From: Gammaproteobacteria bacterium
GTDB taxonomy: Bacteria > Pseudomonadota > Gammaproteobacteria > Burkholderiales > Nitrosomonadaceae
Direction of reading: 5' to 3'
Assembly (NCBI GenBank): GCA_030431985.1
Contig: JAUIIB010000011.1
Coordinates: 1-64,000, forward strand
Length of the DNA stretch: 64,000 nucleotides
A program made the translations under genes and the position numbers. This document shows, piece after piece, positions 18,006-27,580 of this stretch. How positions within the stretch are numbered: position 1 is the first letter of the stretch; every line of letters begins with the position of its first letter. The notes under the pieces are model-generated. The model was not told where the DNA came from and ran no database searches. It saw only the letters and a list, made by a program, of their open reading frames with translations.

Positions 18006-18359
18006 TTGACCTTGATAAGATATCATACAGGTTGCGAGAGTATACCAGTACGTGGCGGGTAAACAAAGCGCTTTGCAAAGTGGTTTTAGTTCGAACATGG
18101 AATAGTGCATGGTGTTAACAGAGAATAGGCGCATATCATGGAAAAATGGGTGCGTATTCAAACATGTTGATTGCTCACTTAATGTTCACTAAAAAATCAT
18201 CGGATATCGCTGGATGAGACATGAGTGCTTTGACTAATACCCGTGTTTTATTCCTATGTCTCCTATGTCCTAAGTTTATTCAGAGACGGTACTTAATTGT
18301 GATGTGTGTATAAAAATAGACGATGGGGCTAACTTAGGTTTTTTCAACTCGGTGTTTGT
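18006..18359. other. Intergenic region between ffs and the RecB-like nuclease gene
   Basis: About 350 bases without a supported gene. The part next to position 18005 should hold the ffs promoter reading leftward, and the part near 18300 the promoter of the rightward nuclease gene. I see no tRNA, repeat or conserved reading frame. Short open frames here have no recognisable motif. Confidence 0.5.
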
Positions 18360-19835
18360 ATGACTCAACAGGAAAACGATCTCTTTCTGATTAAACCAAG
18401 TGATGCGGTGTCGTGGGTTTTCTGTGTCCGACGAGCATGGCTTGATATGCATCTCGCGACTGATTTTGTTGTTGATCCTTTTATGCAATTGTTATTCGAC
18501 GCGGGGTTGCAACATGAAGCAAATACTCTGAGGCGGTTGCAAAATGACCATGATGTGCAGCAAGCGACCTCTTTCGATCACACGCGGGCGCTGATGCAGC
18601 TAGGGGTATCTGTTATTTATCAGGCGAAATTACGCAATCGTGAAAAAGGCCTGATAGGCTATCCGGATTTTCTGATTCGTCATGACAGTGGTTTGTATCA
18701 AGCCGCTGATGCCAAGCTAACTCAGAACAAAAATAAAAAAGTGTTGCAAATACAATTGGGAGTGTACCGGCAGTTGCTCGACAATTCATTGCCGGCTGTT
18801 GTTTATCTGGGTGATGGCACCACGGCGAGCTATAGCGATGAAGTAAACACACAGGTTAGTGCATTTATTCAAAGCATGCGTCGTTTGCGAGTTCAGACGG
18901 AACAGCCGCATGTACATTACAGCCATAGCCGTTGCCGTATTTGTCCCTATTATGCATACTGTTTGACTCAGTTTGAGGCTGATGACTCATTATCTTTGCT
19001 TTATGGTATCCATGGTCGTACGGCTGAGCACCTGACCCAGGCTGGTATCCAGACAATTTCTCAGCTTGCAGCTCAGCACGCAGAAAAAATTCCGGATGTA
19101 CCGCATTTAAAGGGTTTACAACGAAAACAGCGGGCAATTATTCAGGCACAGTCCGTGCAGTCTGGTAAGGTGTTTTTGTTGCGCGATATTGTGTTGCCGG
19201 AAGGTGTCTGGATCCATTTTGATATTGAAGATAACCCGTTGTCGTCGACACGTGACAGGCACGTTTACTTGTGGGGATTACTTGTACCACCTTTTACCGC
19301 TTCTGATTTCGATTATGTGTGGACGGATAATGAGGCAACGGACTATCAGGGCTGGCTCGCGTTTCTGAGAAAAATCCAGCAGTACCGTGTACGGTATAAG
19401 TCAGTAGTTTTAGCACATTATTCAAACCACGAAAAAACGACTATCAAGAAATATGCCGAGCGGTATCACATGCTTGACAATAAAACTGTGCAATGGCTTC
19501 TGGGTTTGGAAGGTGAGACGAGTCCATTATTTGATATGCAAAAGGCGGTAAGGGATAGTCTTATATTGCCCGTACAGGGCTATGGCTTAAAAGAGATCTG
19601 TAAACACCCCGAATTGGTTAATTTTCAATGGGAGATTGAAGCATCAGGATCGCAGTGGTCTGTTGTACAATTTAACAATTTTCTGGTTGCTGACGAACAT
19701 GACAAACAACGCATCAAATCAGAAATTCTGGCTTATAATCGTGATGATGTCATTGCAACACGTAAGCTAGAGGTGTGGTTGCGAACATTGTCGACTCAAA
19801 GGGTTGATGGTTCGGTAGATATTATTGATGCGTGA
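18360..19835 (+). CDS. TM0106-family RecB-like putative nuclease
   Basis: This 491-residue protein resembles the TM0106 family. The N-terminal half is a RecB/Cas4-like nuclease domain: an early Cys (VFCVRRAWLDMH near residue 21), the catalytic aspartate and lysine region YQAADAKLTQ near 118 with a following IQLGVYRQLL helix, and a second Cys group CRICPYYAYC near 198. This layout suggests an iron-sulfur cluster. A helix-hairpin-helix-like stretch follows (TAEHLTQAGIQTISQLA). The C-terminal half is an RNase H-like exonuclease domain starting at WIHFDIEDNPL near 280 and ending in YNRDDVIATRKLEVW. Its biological role is unknown. It stands alone, with no CRISPR or recombination partner nearby. 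Confidence 0.82.
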   Translation: MTQQENDLFLIKPSDAVSWVFCVRRAWLDMHLATDFVVDPFMQLLFDAGLQHEANTLRRLQNDHDVQQATSFDHTRALMQLGVSVIYQAKLRNREKGLIGYPDFLIRHDSGLYQAADAKLTQNKNKKVLQIQLGVYRQLLDNSLPAVVYLGDGTTASYSDEVNTQVSAFIQSMRRLRVQTEQPHVHYSHSRCRICPYYAYCLTQFEADDSLSLLYGIHGRTAEHLTQAGIQTISQLAAQHAEKIPDVPHLKGLQRKQRAIIQAQSVQSGKVFLLRDIVLPEGVWIHFDIEDNPLSSTRDRHVYLWGLLVPPFTASDFDYVWTDNEATDYQGWLAFLRKIQQYRVRYKSVVLAHYSNHEKTTIKKYAERYHMLDNKTVQWLLGLEGETSPLFDMQKAVRDSLILPVQGYGLKEICKHPELVNFQWEIEASGSQWSVVQFNNFLVADEHDKQRIKSEILAYNRDDVIATRKLEVWLRTLSTQRVDGSVDIIDA

Positions 19836-19940
19836 TGTGCCGGTCATCGGCTGGGATGATGTGTTATTACGGTGCATTCAAAATAATTTGCCGCGCTATT
19901 GTTTATAAGAGAATAATATATTGTTTTATTAGGTTATTTT

Positions 19941-21317
19941 GTGTTTATCAGTGTTCTTGATTTATTTAAAATTGGAGTGGGTCCGTCTAGTTCGCATACT
20001 ATGGGGCCGATGGTGGCTGCAAAAGATTTCCGTGGTCGATGCATAGCCCATATTGCCAACCAATCGGACGGTCAGTCGTTTCATATCCGCTGTACATTAA
20101 AGGGCTCCTTGGCCTTTACTGGTAAAGGTCATGCCACGGATCGCGCAGTTATTTTGGGATTAAACGGTTTTACGCCCCGGGCACTGGCAAAAGAAGACGT
20201 TAATGCTTTGATTGAGAATCTGTCGGCATGTACGGTGATTGATTTCGAGGGTGCCGGTGTTATTTTTTCGCCAACAGACGATATTGTCTTTGATCGCGGA
20301 GAACCGCTGCCCGAGCATCCCAATGGCATGATTTTTCAGTTCATGGACACGGTTGGCAAAACAATGTTGACGGAAACCTATTTTTCGATCGGCGGGGGAT
20401 TTATTTCAACGTTGGCGGAAATTAATCAGTTAGTCGCGCCGATTAAGTTGGAAGCAACCTTTTCATGTGGCTACCCGTTTGAGAATGCAAATCAAATGAT
20501 GGGGATGTCAGCAGATAGCGGATTATCCGTTGCCGACATGAAGCGCAATAATGAATTAGAACGTGCCAGTGAGAAACAGTTAAACGAGGGGCTGGATGCA
20601 ATCCGGGATGCGATGTTTACCTGCATCCAGAACGGTTTACAGGCCGAAGGCAGCTTGCCGGGTGGATTAAAAGTGAAGCGGCGCGCCAAAGCACTGTACC
20701 ATCAATTGCAGGATTCTCCACAATCGACGACCCTAAATGATTGGTTATGTGCGTATGCCATGGCTGTTAATGAAGAAAACGCTGCGGGTCATATGGTTGT
20801 GACTGCGCCAACCAATGGTGCCGCAGGTGTCATACCTGCCGTCATTTATTATGCGGTTAAACATGAGGGTGCAACGCATGAGCAGGTTCAGGATTTTTTA
20901 CTGGTAGCTGCAGCTGTCGGTGGGCTAATTAAGCATAATAGTTCGATCTCTGGTGCGGAAGTGGGGTGCCAGGGTGAAGTGGGGTCAGCTTCCGCAATGG
21001 CTGCTGCAGGACTGTGTGCGATAAAGGGCGGTACTACGGAACAGATTGAGAATGCGGCGGAAATTGCACTTGAACACCATTTGGGTATGACCTGTGACCC
21101 GGTTGGCAGTCTTGTACAAGTGCCCTGTATTGAACGTAACGGGTTTGGTGCAATTAAGGCCTATACCGCGGCTTCTTTAGCAATTCGGGGGGATGGTCGG
21201 CATTTTATGTCATTGGACAATTGTATTGCCGCAATGAAGCAGACCGGTCTGGAAATGTCGGTCAAATACAAAGAAACTTCGCTCGGCGGATTGGCTGTCA
21301 GTATAACCGAATGCTGA
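19941..21317 (+). CDS. sdaA: L-serine ammonia-lyase, iron-sulfur-dependent, single chain
   Basis: The enzyme deaminates L-serine to pyruvate and ammonia using a [4Fe-4S] cluster. The N-terminus FISVLDLFKIGVGPSSSHTMGPM is the beta-domain signature. The alpha domain contains the cluster cysteines, in GCQGEVGSASAMAAAGLCAI near residue 346 and MTCDPVGSLVQVPCIERNG near 393. Both domains lie in one chain of 458 residues, the usual proteobacterial form. The start codon is GTG at 19941, fixed by the conserved N-terminal motif. In a lithoautotroph this enzyme would link serine to central carbon and to ammonia release. No operon partner is evident. Confidence 0.95.
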   Translation: MFISVLDLFKIGVGPSSSHTMGPMVAAKDFRGRCIAHIANQSDGQSFHIRCTLKGSLAFTGKGHATDRAVILGLNGFTPRALAKEDVNALIENLSACTVIDFEGAGVIFSPTDDIVFDRGEPLPEHPNGMIFQFMDTVGKTMLTETYFSIGGGFISTLAEINQLVAPIKLEATFSCGYPFENANQMMGMSADSGLSVADMKRNNELERASEKQLNEGLDAIRDAMFTCIQNGLQAEGSLPGGLKVKRRAKALYHQLQDSPQSTTLNDWLCAYAMAVNEENAAGHMVVTAPTNGAAGVIPAVIYYAVKHEGATHEQVQDFLLVAAAVGGLIKHNSSISGAEVGCQGEVGSASAMAAAGLCAIKGGTTEQIENAAEIALEHHLGMTCDPVGSLVQVPCIERNGFGAIKAYTAASLAIRGDGRHFMSLDNCIAAMKQTGLEMSVKYKETSLGGLAVSITEC

Positions 21318-21347
21318 GATTACGATAAGTCTGGTTTCTGGGGATGG

Positions 21348-22685
21348 CTATTTATTTCGATGTTGTTTGTTGACCAGATTGCGAATATTGCGTACGGCAA
21401 AAAACACGCCGACGACAACGATGGGTATGGCAATGCCGGTGAGAATTTCGACATTGATGGTAATACCGATTGCTTTAATCGCTTTCAAACCATAGCTTAT
21501 CAGGCCAAGCAGGTAATAGCTGAGCACCACGACGGACAATCCCTCAACAGTTTCCTGTAAGCGTAACTGGAGGTGGGCGCGGTTATCCATTGATTTAAGC
21601 AAATCACGGATCTGGGCTTCCATAGAAATATCAACACGGGTACGCAATAATTCCGAAGCACGAGCAACATGCAAAGATAAATTTTCCAGTTTTGAATGTA
21701 CCAGTTCACAAGTACCCATGGCTGAGGATAAACGTTGTATCATGAATTCCTGCAGCATTTGCAGCCCTTCAATCCTTTCTTCTCGCAGTTCTTTGATGCG
21801 TAGCTTGACAATATCGTAGTATGCCCGGGAGGCATTGTATCGATGACTGGTGTGGGCTGACAGCACTTCAATTTCAGCTGCCAGTGTGGTCAATTCCTCC
21901 AAAAGTTTTCGTTCGTCATCAATATTGGAGAGTTCCGTATTTCTTAACGCGGCCAGTTTTTGATCGGCTTGCGCAAGCTTGGGGATCATATCACGGGTCA
22001 TGGGTAAAGGCAGCATAGCCAGCATGCGGTAGGTCTCTATTTCCAGCAAGCGTTGCACCAGGCGACCGACCTGCCGACTACGCAGATTATCGTCATGAAC
22101 CAGAATGCGGCCAAAACCATCCTCGTGAATTTGGTTGTCGCTCCATACACCGGCAGCACCGCCTGCTACTTTGGAGCCGATAACGGAATTTGAGGAAAAC
22201 AGCTGTGTTAGCTCGTTTAAGCTGCGTTTAGGACGAGAACGGTCATCGAGTGCTATATGTGTGGCAACGAGCACTTCTCCAGGTAATTCGGCAACCCATT
22301 TGTGTGGAAGCTGTTTAATCGGTGGTTGGTCAAAAGGTACATTAAAAGGTCCAGCCTGATAAACGGTATAGGTTGAATATTCAGTATGCCGCTCCCAGGT
22401 AAATTGTAATGGGCCGAGTATTACGGTGAACTCATTGTCATGATGATTGGGTGGCGCAACGTTGTACTGATCGCACAGTTCACCGATCAATTTTCGTTCC
22501 TGATCGACAGATTGCCGGTCGGACAGTAATACCAGATGCGAAAGCTGCGCAGGTACGGCCAGGAACTCGTAAGTAATTGCGTTGAGCTCAGTATGTAATT
22601 CTTTTCTCTGATGATATTGGGACATGCCCGGCATGTCATTACTCTGGAGAACATCAATGTGTACTTCGGGTGTGTGAGTATTCAT
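21348..22685 (-). CDS. DUF3422 family membrane protein
   Basis: A 445-residue protein whose N-terminal domain carries the family hallmark WERHTEYSTYT near residue 80. A central run of long helices with coiled-coil character follows (LVQRLLEIETYRMLAMLPLP, then the 220-360 region), and two C-terminal membrane segments lie at about 370-420. I chose the ATG at 22685, which gives MNTHTPEVHI and the family's usual length; a longer frame reaching 22835 would add about 50 residues of unrelated character. The function is unknown; the topology suggests a membrane-bound protein with a large cytoplasmic helical domain. It is convergent with sdaA. Confidence 0.85.
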   Translation of the reverse strand: MNTHTPEVHIDVLQSNDMPGMSQYHQRKELHTELNAITYEFLAVPAQLSHLVLLSDRQSVDQERKLIGELCDQYNVAPPNHHDNEFTVILGPLQFTWERHTEYSTYTVYQAGPFNVPFDQPPIKQLPHKWVAELPGEVLVATHIALDDRSRPKRSLNELTQLFSSNSVIGSKVAGGAAGVWSDNQIHEDGFGRILVHDDNLRSRQVGRLVQRLLEIETYRMLAMLPLPMTRDMIPKLAQADQKLAALRNTELSNIDDERKLLEELTTLAAEIEVLSAHTSHRYNASRAYYDIVKLRIKELREERIEGLQMLQEFMIQRLSSAMGTCELVHSKLENLSLHVARASELLRTRVDISMEAQIRDLLKSMDNRAHLQLRLQETVEGLSVVVLSYYLLGLISYGLKAIKAIGITINVEILTGIAIPIVVVGVFFAVRNIRNLVNKQHRNK

Positions 22686-22849
22686 AGGTGCGAGTCTACA
22701 GTAAAGAGCCAAATAGCCCATACTATAAACAGAAAGACAGTAATTTTGGAAAAAAGATACCCCCACTACTATACGTTGTATATGGCGATAAGTAGTGTGA
22801 TAAAGCAGTTGTGAGTATTTGCTGGGTATAGCCATGAATTTATTTAGAA

Positions 22850-23210
22850 CCTGTCTGGTTAAAAATTAAATGCATTTCAAGATTTTCCATCGTATCCGCC
22901 ACAATCTAGCGTTTGTGTCCTTTGGTTTTCTTGTCATTGTCAAACCCGTGACCCCAGCTGGCACCGGCGGTTTTTACGTTTTGCGAGTCAATCAAACCGT
23001 AGCTCAGCGTTGCTTATTTGTTATTTGCCATTTTTTTCGATGCTTCCGATTACAATTGATCCGTCATTTTTCCCAAACGTCACTGCGATTCCATTGATCA
23101 TAGTTCGCTTGGCATGTTTTGTACCTGCACCGCCCCGATTATCTATCGGATCAAAAAAATGCTTGATTAACTTTCTATGCTTCATCAGAAACATCGCTGT
23201 CATGCATCAT
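22850..23210 (-). pseudogene. Relic of an IS5-family transposase
   Basis: On the minus strand, 23203-23021 encodes HRKLIKHFFDPIDNRGGAGTK followed by HAKRTMINGI, which matches the N-terminal domain of IS5/IS427-type transposases. After a frame change, about 23003-22866 encodes YGLIDSQNVKTAGASW and then DNDKKTKGHKR, stop, IVADTMENL. This is the DDE-core motif (usually IDSQSVKT...KKxKGRKRHIVVDT) with a TAG at 22909-22907. The region between the two blocks is too short, so the middle has been deleted. No complete terminal repeat was found. The element is dead by stop codon, frameshift and deletion. The family call rests on motif resemblance. Confidence 0.8.
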
Positions 23211-23420
23211 CTTATTAACAAGCAACTTTATTAAAACCTTCCATGAGATAAATAGCGTGTTTTTCACCAAACAGCTTATAAGATTCTGTAAACCGCGTTA
23301 ACAATTTATCGTGGCATGCATGACATAAGGTACAGCGACTTTTGTCGGAAAAATTTACATATTTTGGATGATTGCTAAATATAATTAACTAATTATAAGA
23401 TTAAGAACAGTTTTTTTATT

Positions 23421-23436
23421 TGGCATACTCTTTGCT
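23421..23436 (+). promoter_or_regulatory. Sigma-54 (-24/-12) promoter
   Basis: TGGCATACTCTTTGCT has GG and GC exactly 12 bases apart and fits the RpoN consensus TGGCAC-N5-TTGCW at all key positions. Transcription would begin near 23447, leaving a leader of about 120 bases before the 676-residue protein at 23569. The leader holds a short inverted repeat (AGCCA...TGGCT near 23469). An enhancer-binding activator would be required; none is encoded in the window. PEP-CTERM systems commonly use the sigma-54 regulator PrsR, which makes a link to the XrtA locus possible but unproven. Confidence 0.65.
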
Positions 23437-23568
23437 AATAATGTCAATATTCTAATAAAGAGTAGTAAAGCCAATGTAAATGGCTGTATCTAATTCAATA
23501 TTTAACATTTTATTTAAACAGAATCAGGTCTTAATCTGATACTTACTTATTTCATAAGAATAGATCGT

Positions 23569-25599
23569 ATGAGGCAAATATTTAAAATAGCAAGCCGCAC
23601 ATATCTGCAAATGCTAGGCTATATACAAACACAACAACGTATTTGGAGCCTGTGCATATGGCTTTTATTTTATCCAGTGATGGCCAACGCATTGTCGCTA
23701 CCTGACAATCAACAGGCCATGACACCATATGTGGCAGCGGCCACGACTGCACTTGGTAACGATGCGGCCAGCACATATCCAATCGCTATATCCAGCGCGG
23801 CAACAGAACGCGGTAATTTTCACTTACAAGTACGAACAGGTGCTTTGGATGCACCCATGGATGCTTATTTTGCAATACAGGCAAATCCGCTCTTATCCAA
23901 TACCCCACTTATACTTACGGAAGACGATTCACTTCAACCGCTGTCTGGTAAACTGAAACCATGGAAAACTAATGTCGACAATATAGATGACGCACCGTTT
24001 GACGGTATTGCCCTAAGTAATTTACCCGTAGGCGACTATACTTTCTATCTGCTGTTAGTCCCCGCGGGTAGCGATAACCCACTGCAAAATAATTATTATC
24101 TGTGGACTGCAACGATGGCATTGACTGCACAAAAGGATTCGCTGCCTCCTGAAGATGCTTTAATACTGGATAAAAGTACAATATTCATGGGTGATCAAAT
24201 CACCCTATTCCATCCAACGATTAGTGCCAATATCCCGCTAACCATTACTTTTGATGATGGTTCAGATTATAGTGTCACAATAACCGCCACCCCTACTGAA
24301 GAAGGGCAAGTCAGCGTTAACGCACCTTTATTGATAAATGCTCAAGCACCTTATCTTCGCTCAGGCAGCGTTAATGTTACCCTTGCGGGTGTTGCTGAAA
24401 GCGCCGCATTCTTTATCGTTGAGCCACCCGAATTACCGGGAACCAGACCTGGTGAAATTACTGAAATGATTCTCCAGTCCAACCTAGATAGCCTACAAGA
24501 CACATTAGACAGCATTGCAACATTGAACAATGAGGAACAGGCAGCCATGGCTGAATCGGTTGCGGTTATCCAGGCACAAAAAGAAATCGTGTCGGCACAA
24601 ATTTCGCAAATATCCAACCAATTTGCACATATCGAAATGGATAGTGAGACAGTTATACTGCAAAGAGATGAGTTAATAATGATTGATCGCTTGATGTTGA
24701 TGCATCTTCTTTCTATTTCAGCACAGTATTCGCCAATATTGACAATAAATTCACGAGCCAAGCAACTGAGCATAGACCAAGATGGGTTAGAACAAATAAA
24801 GAGACAGATTGCAGACATCAGAGCAAATGCTAATGGATTGGCAGAGAATACTTTAAATGCTATAAAGAATGTTGGCATACCCGGTACTAAAGTGTTAGCT
24901 GCAGGCATCACAACTGGTTTGGGTCTGGTTGCACTAGGTGCCTCGACCCCCGTCGCAACTGCAGCAGCAGGTACAGCAGCACTCGTCGTGGTCGTGCATA
25001 CAACAGGTATGTTCACAACCACATTGTTTTTGCAACCAAGTATTGATGCTGCTAAAGGAAGAAGAACGGATTTTTCTCAGGCAGCGATTGATGCATTTAA
25101 TGAAGTACGTGCTGGTTTTAAATCGCTTGGTTTGACTTTCCTTGGCGCTGCAAAATGGACGGGCCAGACGTTTGCCAGTCTGGAAGGTCTATTGGGGGAT
25201 ATTTCAACAGGCTATAATGCAGCTATAAAATTAGCATGTAACACACAGCAGACGAATTCATTCAGCTTAGATTTTTGCGCATTGTTCCAATCAGCCAGTA
25301 TTGGTGGAAGCTGGACGACAACCTACGGAACAATGACTTTTCCTGAAATACGTTCGGGAACTTTACGCGCACCTTATACAAATGAAAAAGGTGTCATTAT
25401 CGGCACCCTAAATGGTCAAATTTTAAGTGGTATTTGGGTTGAACCAAGCTCGGCTCAGAAATGTACATCCGAGAGAGATGGCAGCTTCTACTGGGGAGTG
25501 GTGAATTTCGAATTTAATGCTAACAATACTCGATTTAGCGGTTCATGGGACTACTGCGGCACCTCATCTACAAGAGCATGGACGGGAACAAAGAATTGA
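23569..25599 (+). CDS. Uncharacterised exported or membrane protein, 676 aa
   Basis: I do not recognise a family. A hydrophobic segment with a likely signal-peptidase site (about residues 25-42, ending MANALS) suggests export. Residues 60-280 look like two or three Ig-like beta domains (DGIALSNLPVGDYTFYLLLVP; LTITFDDGSDYSVTITAT). Residues 290-420 are a helical, probably coiled-coil, region (EEQAAMAESVAVIQAQKEIV). A glycine/alanine-rich hydrophobic stretch at about 445-485 could insert into a membrane. The last 110 residues form a beta-rich module with repeated GTLxG and SGxW patterns (GTLNGQILSGIW, FSGSWDYCGTSS). The gene lies behind a sigma-54 site between two IS relics. No PEP-CTERM or LPXTG tail is present. 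Confidence 0.7.
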   Translation: MRQIFKIASRTYLQMLGYIQTQQRIWSLCIWLLFYPVMANALSLPDNQQAMTPYVAAATTALGNDAASTYPIAISSAATERGNFHLQVRTGALDAPMDAYFAIQANPLLSNTPLILTEDDSLQPLSGKLKPWKTNVDNIDDAPFDGIALSNLPVGDYTFYLLLVPAGSDNPLQNNYYLWTATMALTAQKDSLPPEDALILDKSTIFMGDQITLFHPTISANIPLTITFDDGSDYSVTITATPTEEGQVSVNAPLLINAQAPYLRSGSVNVTLAGVAESAAFFIVEPPELPGTRPGEITEMILQSNLDSLQDTLDSIATLNNEEQAAMAESVAVIQAQKEIVSAQISQISNQFAHIEMDSETVILQRDELIMIDRLMLMHLLSISAQYSPILTINSRAKQLSIDQDGLEQIKRQIADIRANANGLAENTLNAIKNVGIPGTKVLAAGITTGLGLVALGASTPVATAAAGTAALVVVVHTTGMFTTTLFLQPSIDAAKGRRTDFSQAAIDAFNEVRAGFKSLGLTFLGAAKWTGQTFASLEGLLGDISTGYNAAIKLACNTQQTNSFSLDFCALFQSASIGGSWTTTYGTMTFPEIRSGTLRAPYTNEKGVIIGTLNGQILSGIWVEPSSAQKCTSERDGSFYWGVVNFEFNANNTRFSGSWDYCGTSSTRAWTGTKN

Positions 25600-26495
25600 T
25601 CGCCAGCAATTCATCTAGCTCTAGCTTGAATAGTACTCACTTACCCCCTTCATGGCAGAATAGTTGTCCACGGTTACAAGTTAATTAAACCAATTCGGCA
25701 TTAAACTTTCAGAGCTCCTATACGAAACAGTCATCACTTGCTTGGTACTATTGCTGATATCTATTTACAATTGACCAGAAATGTTTAAGTATGCGAATGT
25801 TTTCTGGTCGAAATGATAATCTATTGATGCTTAACCCAGAAAAAGTAAAAAGTTTTCATCAGTCCAATTTGTTTGAAACAGACCTGTTATTACAGCATGA
25901 TTCCTCTGATCCAGAACTCAGGCTATCACCATTTCATTGCCGGTGTGGTCAGTCGCGAACAGAACCAGCATGGCAGCCACACGTTGCCGAAAATATTCAT
26001 GTATGTTGAAACATCACGTGGCAAAATTTATGTTAGAGTCCTTATCCTATGATAAATCGTGTGCTTTTCGCCTGACAGCTTCTTAGAATCATATCGAGAT
26101 TGGCTGCGGCTTTTTTCAAGTTGAATAATATCCCTAAGATTTCAATTTTCTACACCGGCAGAATTTGAGGTTTCATGCACTGCTTTGTTAAATCTGCGTA
26201 TTGTATCAGTACGTTTATTTGTAACCTTTAACTGATCATGGACTGAGATTAGCTTAGTTACTTAGGGGTTATGTCCGGGCAGAGCGTGTTAGCATGATTT
26301 GTGCTAACCTTGCTGACCAGAGGCTTCATTCGCATTTCCAATAGACATATTTACTGAGCTGACGCAGTTTGGCGGTAGAATTTTTGGTTCATATGATGTT
26401 ACTCCAGCCAAAGACTGCTGTCGCTGTCGCAAGACTGCTTCACAATGTATCTCAGTACTGACCGGTATTGCCATATTTATTATTCTTATTCATGA
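25600..26495. other. Intergenic region with transposase debris
   Basis: About 900 bases with no intact gene. It contains a transposase N-terminal relic on the plus strand (listed separately). A minus-strand stretch at roughly 26125-26040 reads NLKKAAANLDMILRSCQA and might be the C-terminal tail of another transposase. A segment at 26261-26285 (AGGGGTTATGTCCGGGCAGA) resembles an IS terminus. I see no RNA gene. The region appears to be a worn insertion site next to the accessory 676-aa gene. Confidence 0.45.
25791..26009 (+). pseudogene. N-terminal relic of an IS5-type transposase
   Basis: Within this 72-residue frame, MLNPEKVKSFHQSNLFETDL continuing LLQHDSSDPELRLSP resembles the N-terminus of one IS5-group transposase family (pattern LFETDLLxQLDPxDPLLxL). 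After that point the similarity stops and the frame ends in unrelated sequence, so the rest of the gene is lost. It may belong to the same insertion event as the debris at 26040-26290. The call rests on one motif and is moderate. A short unrelated protein is the alternative. Confidence 0.5.
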
Positions 26496-27296
26496 ATGCA
26501 TAACAAACGACAAAGAGCTGTTAACCGAATCGTGTTGCTGGGTGCGAGTAATCTGACATTATCACTGCGCATCATTGTCCATTTGCTGCAACAGTCGGTC
26601 GGTAGTCCCAGTGAGGTGCTGGTAGCGGCTGGACATGGACGATCATACGGTCATAACAGCCGGATGCTATTGCGGGAACTGCCAGGTATTGTGCACAGCG
26701 GTTTATGGCAGCAGTTGCATTCGGACCAATTGTATTCGGGCAATTCACTGCCGGTTTATGCATTACTGACTGATATCGGTAATGATATTCCATATGGTTG
26801 TTTACCGGAACAAATTGTCGAGTGGATCGCATGGTGTGTTGAGCAGTTGCAACAGATAAACGCACATATTGTAGTGACCAATCTGCCGATCGCATCGATT
26901 GAGCTGTTATCCGAAGTGCGTTTCAGCGTGTTGCGCAGACTAATATTTCCATCCTGCAGGTTAGCGCGTCACGATGTGATTGAACGTGCGCATGCTGTGT
27001 ATCAACACTTATGTGAGTTAGCGGTACAGCGCCAAGTGACGCTGCTGAAGCCTGATGACAGGCATATCGGTATTGATGGTATTCATGTTTCACTTTGGAA
27101 ACGCAGGGATTATTATCAACAATTGTTTAAAGATCTAAAAGGCCTTTGGGAACTAGATAGCGAATATACACGCATTCCCTCACTATCCTGGCGGCGACAT
27201 CCTCAGTTTGCCGAGCGTAGGGTGTTCGGAAGAATTAGACAGGCAGATCAGCCCAGTGGATTGTTATCAGATTGTAGCTCGGTTTCACTGTATTAG
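26496..27296 (+). CDS. SGNH/GDSL-like hydrolase, uncharacterised
   Basis: The 266-residue protein shows the four-block layout of SGNH hydrolases: block I IVLLGASNLTLSL (about residues 12-24, Gly-Ala-Ser), block III with the TDIGNDIPYG asparagine near 95, and block V with the DGIH aspartate/histidine dyad near 191. Block II may be the GHGRSYGHNS region near 47. No signal peptide is visible, so it may be cytoplasmic. Block I has GAS rather than GDS, as in several divergent members. The substrate cannot be predicted; such enzymes cleave acyl or acetyl esters. It lies alone between IS debris and fadN. Confidence 0.65.
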   Translation: MHNKRQRAVNRIVLLGASNLTLSLRIIVHLLQQSVGSPSEVLVAAGHGRSYGHNSRMLLRELPGIVHSGLWQQLHSDQLYSGNSLPVYALLTDIGNDIPYGCLPEQIVEWIAWCVEQLQQINAHIVVTNLPIASIELLSEVRFSVLRRLIFPSCRLARHDVIERAHAVYQHLCELAVQRQVTLLKPDDRHIGIDGIHVSLWKRRDYYQQLFKDLKGLWELDSEYTRIPSLSWRRHPQFAERRVFGRIRQADQPSGLLSDCSSVSLY

Positions 27297-27580
27297 TGTG
27301 GTTTTAGTCTGAATAAGACTTTTGCCTTTTTCGGTATTCTGCGGTGGGAGGTACGTTGAAATTGTAGATTGAAGGGGTCGCAATTATTTCTGGTCTACTT
27401 CGCTTTGTAATAATGTTATGTTAGGTTTAGAAATGCACGCTCAGCGTATATTTATTATGAATTTGGAGTTTTAGTCGTCAAACCAGCGGTATTGTGTACA
27501 AACTGATCTGGTGACGAAGAAAAGTTGTGGCAGGCGAAAACGACGGAGCAACAGCTGTGAACTTAATGATCCAATCTTGC

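Noticed and set aside
24351-25022. A 223-codon open frame on the minus strand, inside the 676-aa gene.
   Set aside because: It is antisense to a longer frame with a good upstream promoter, and its translation is low-complexity Ser/Ala/Cys-rich with no motif.
27475-27500. The 16-base string CGTCAAACCAGCGGTA before fadN also occurs inside the RND permease gene near 54735, suggesting a pump-gene fragment.
   Set aside because: About one shared 16-mer is expected by chance in 64 kb, and the match does not extend in the encoded protein.
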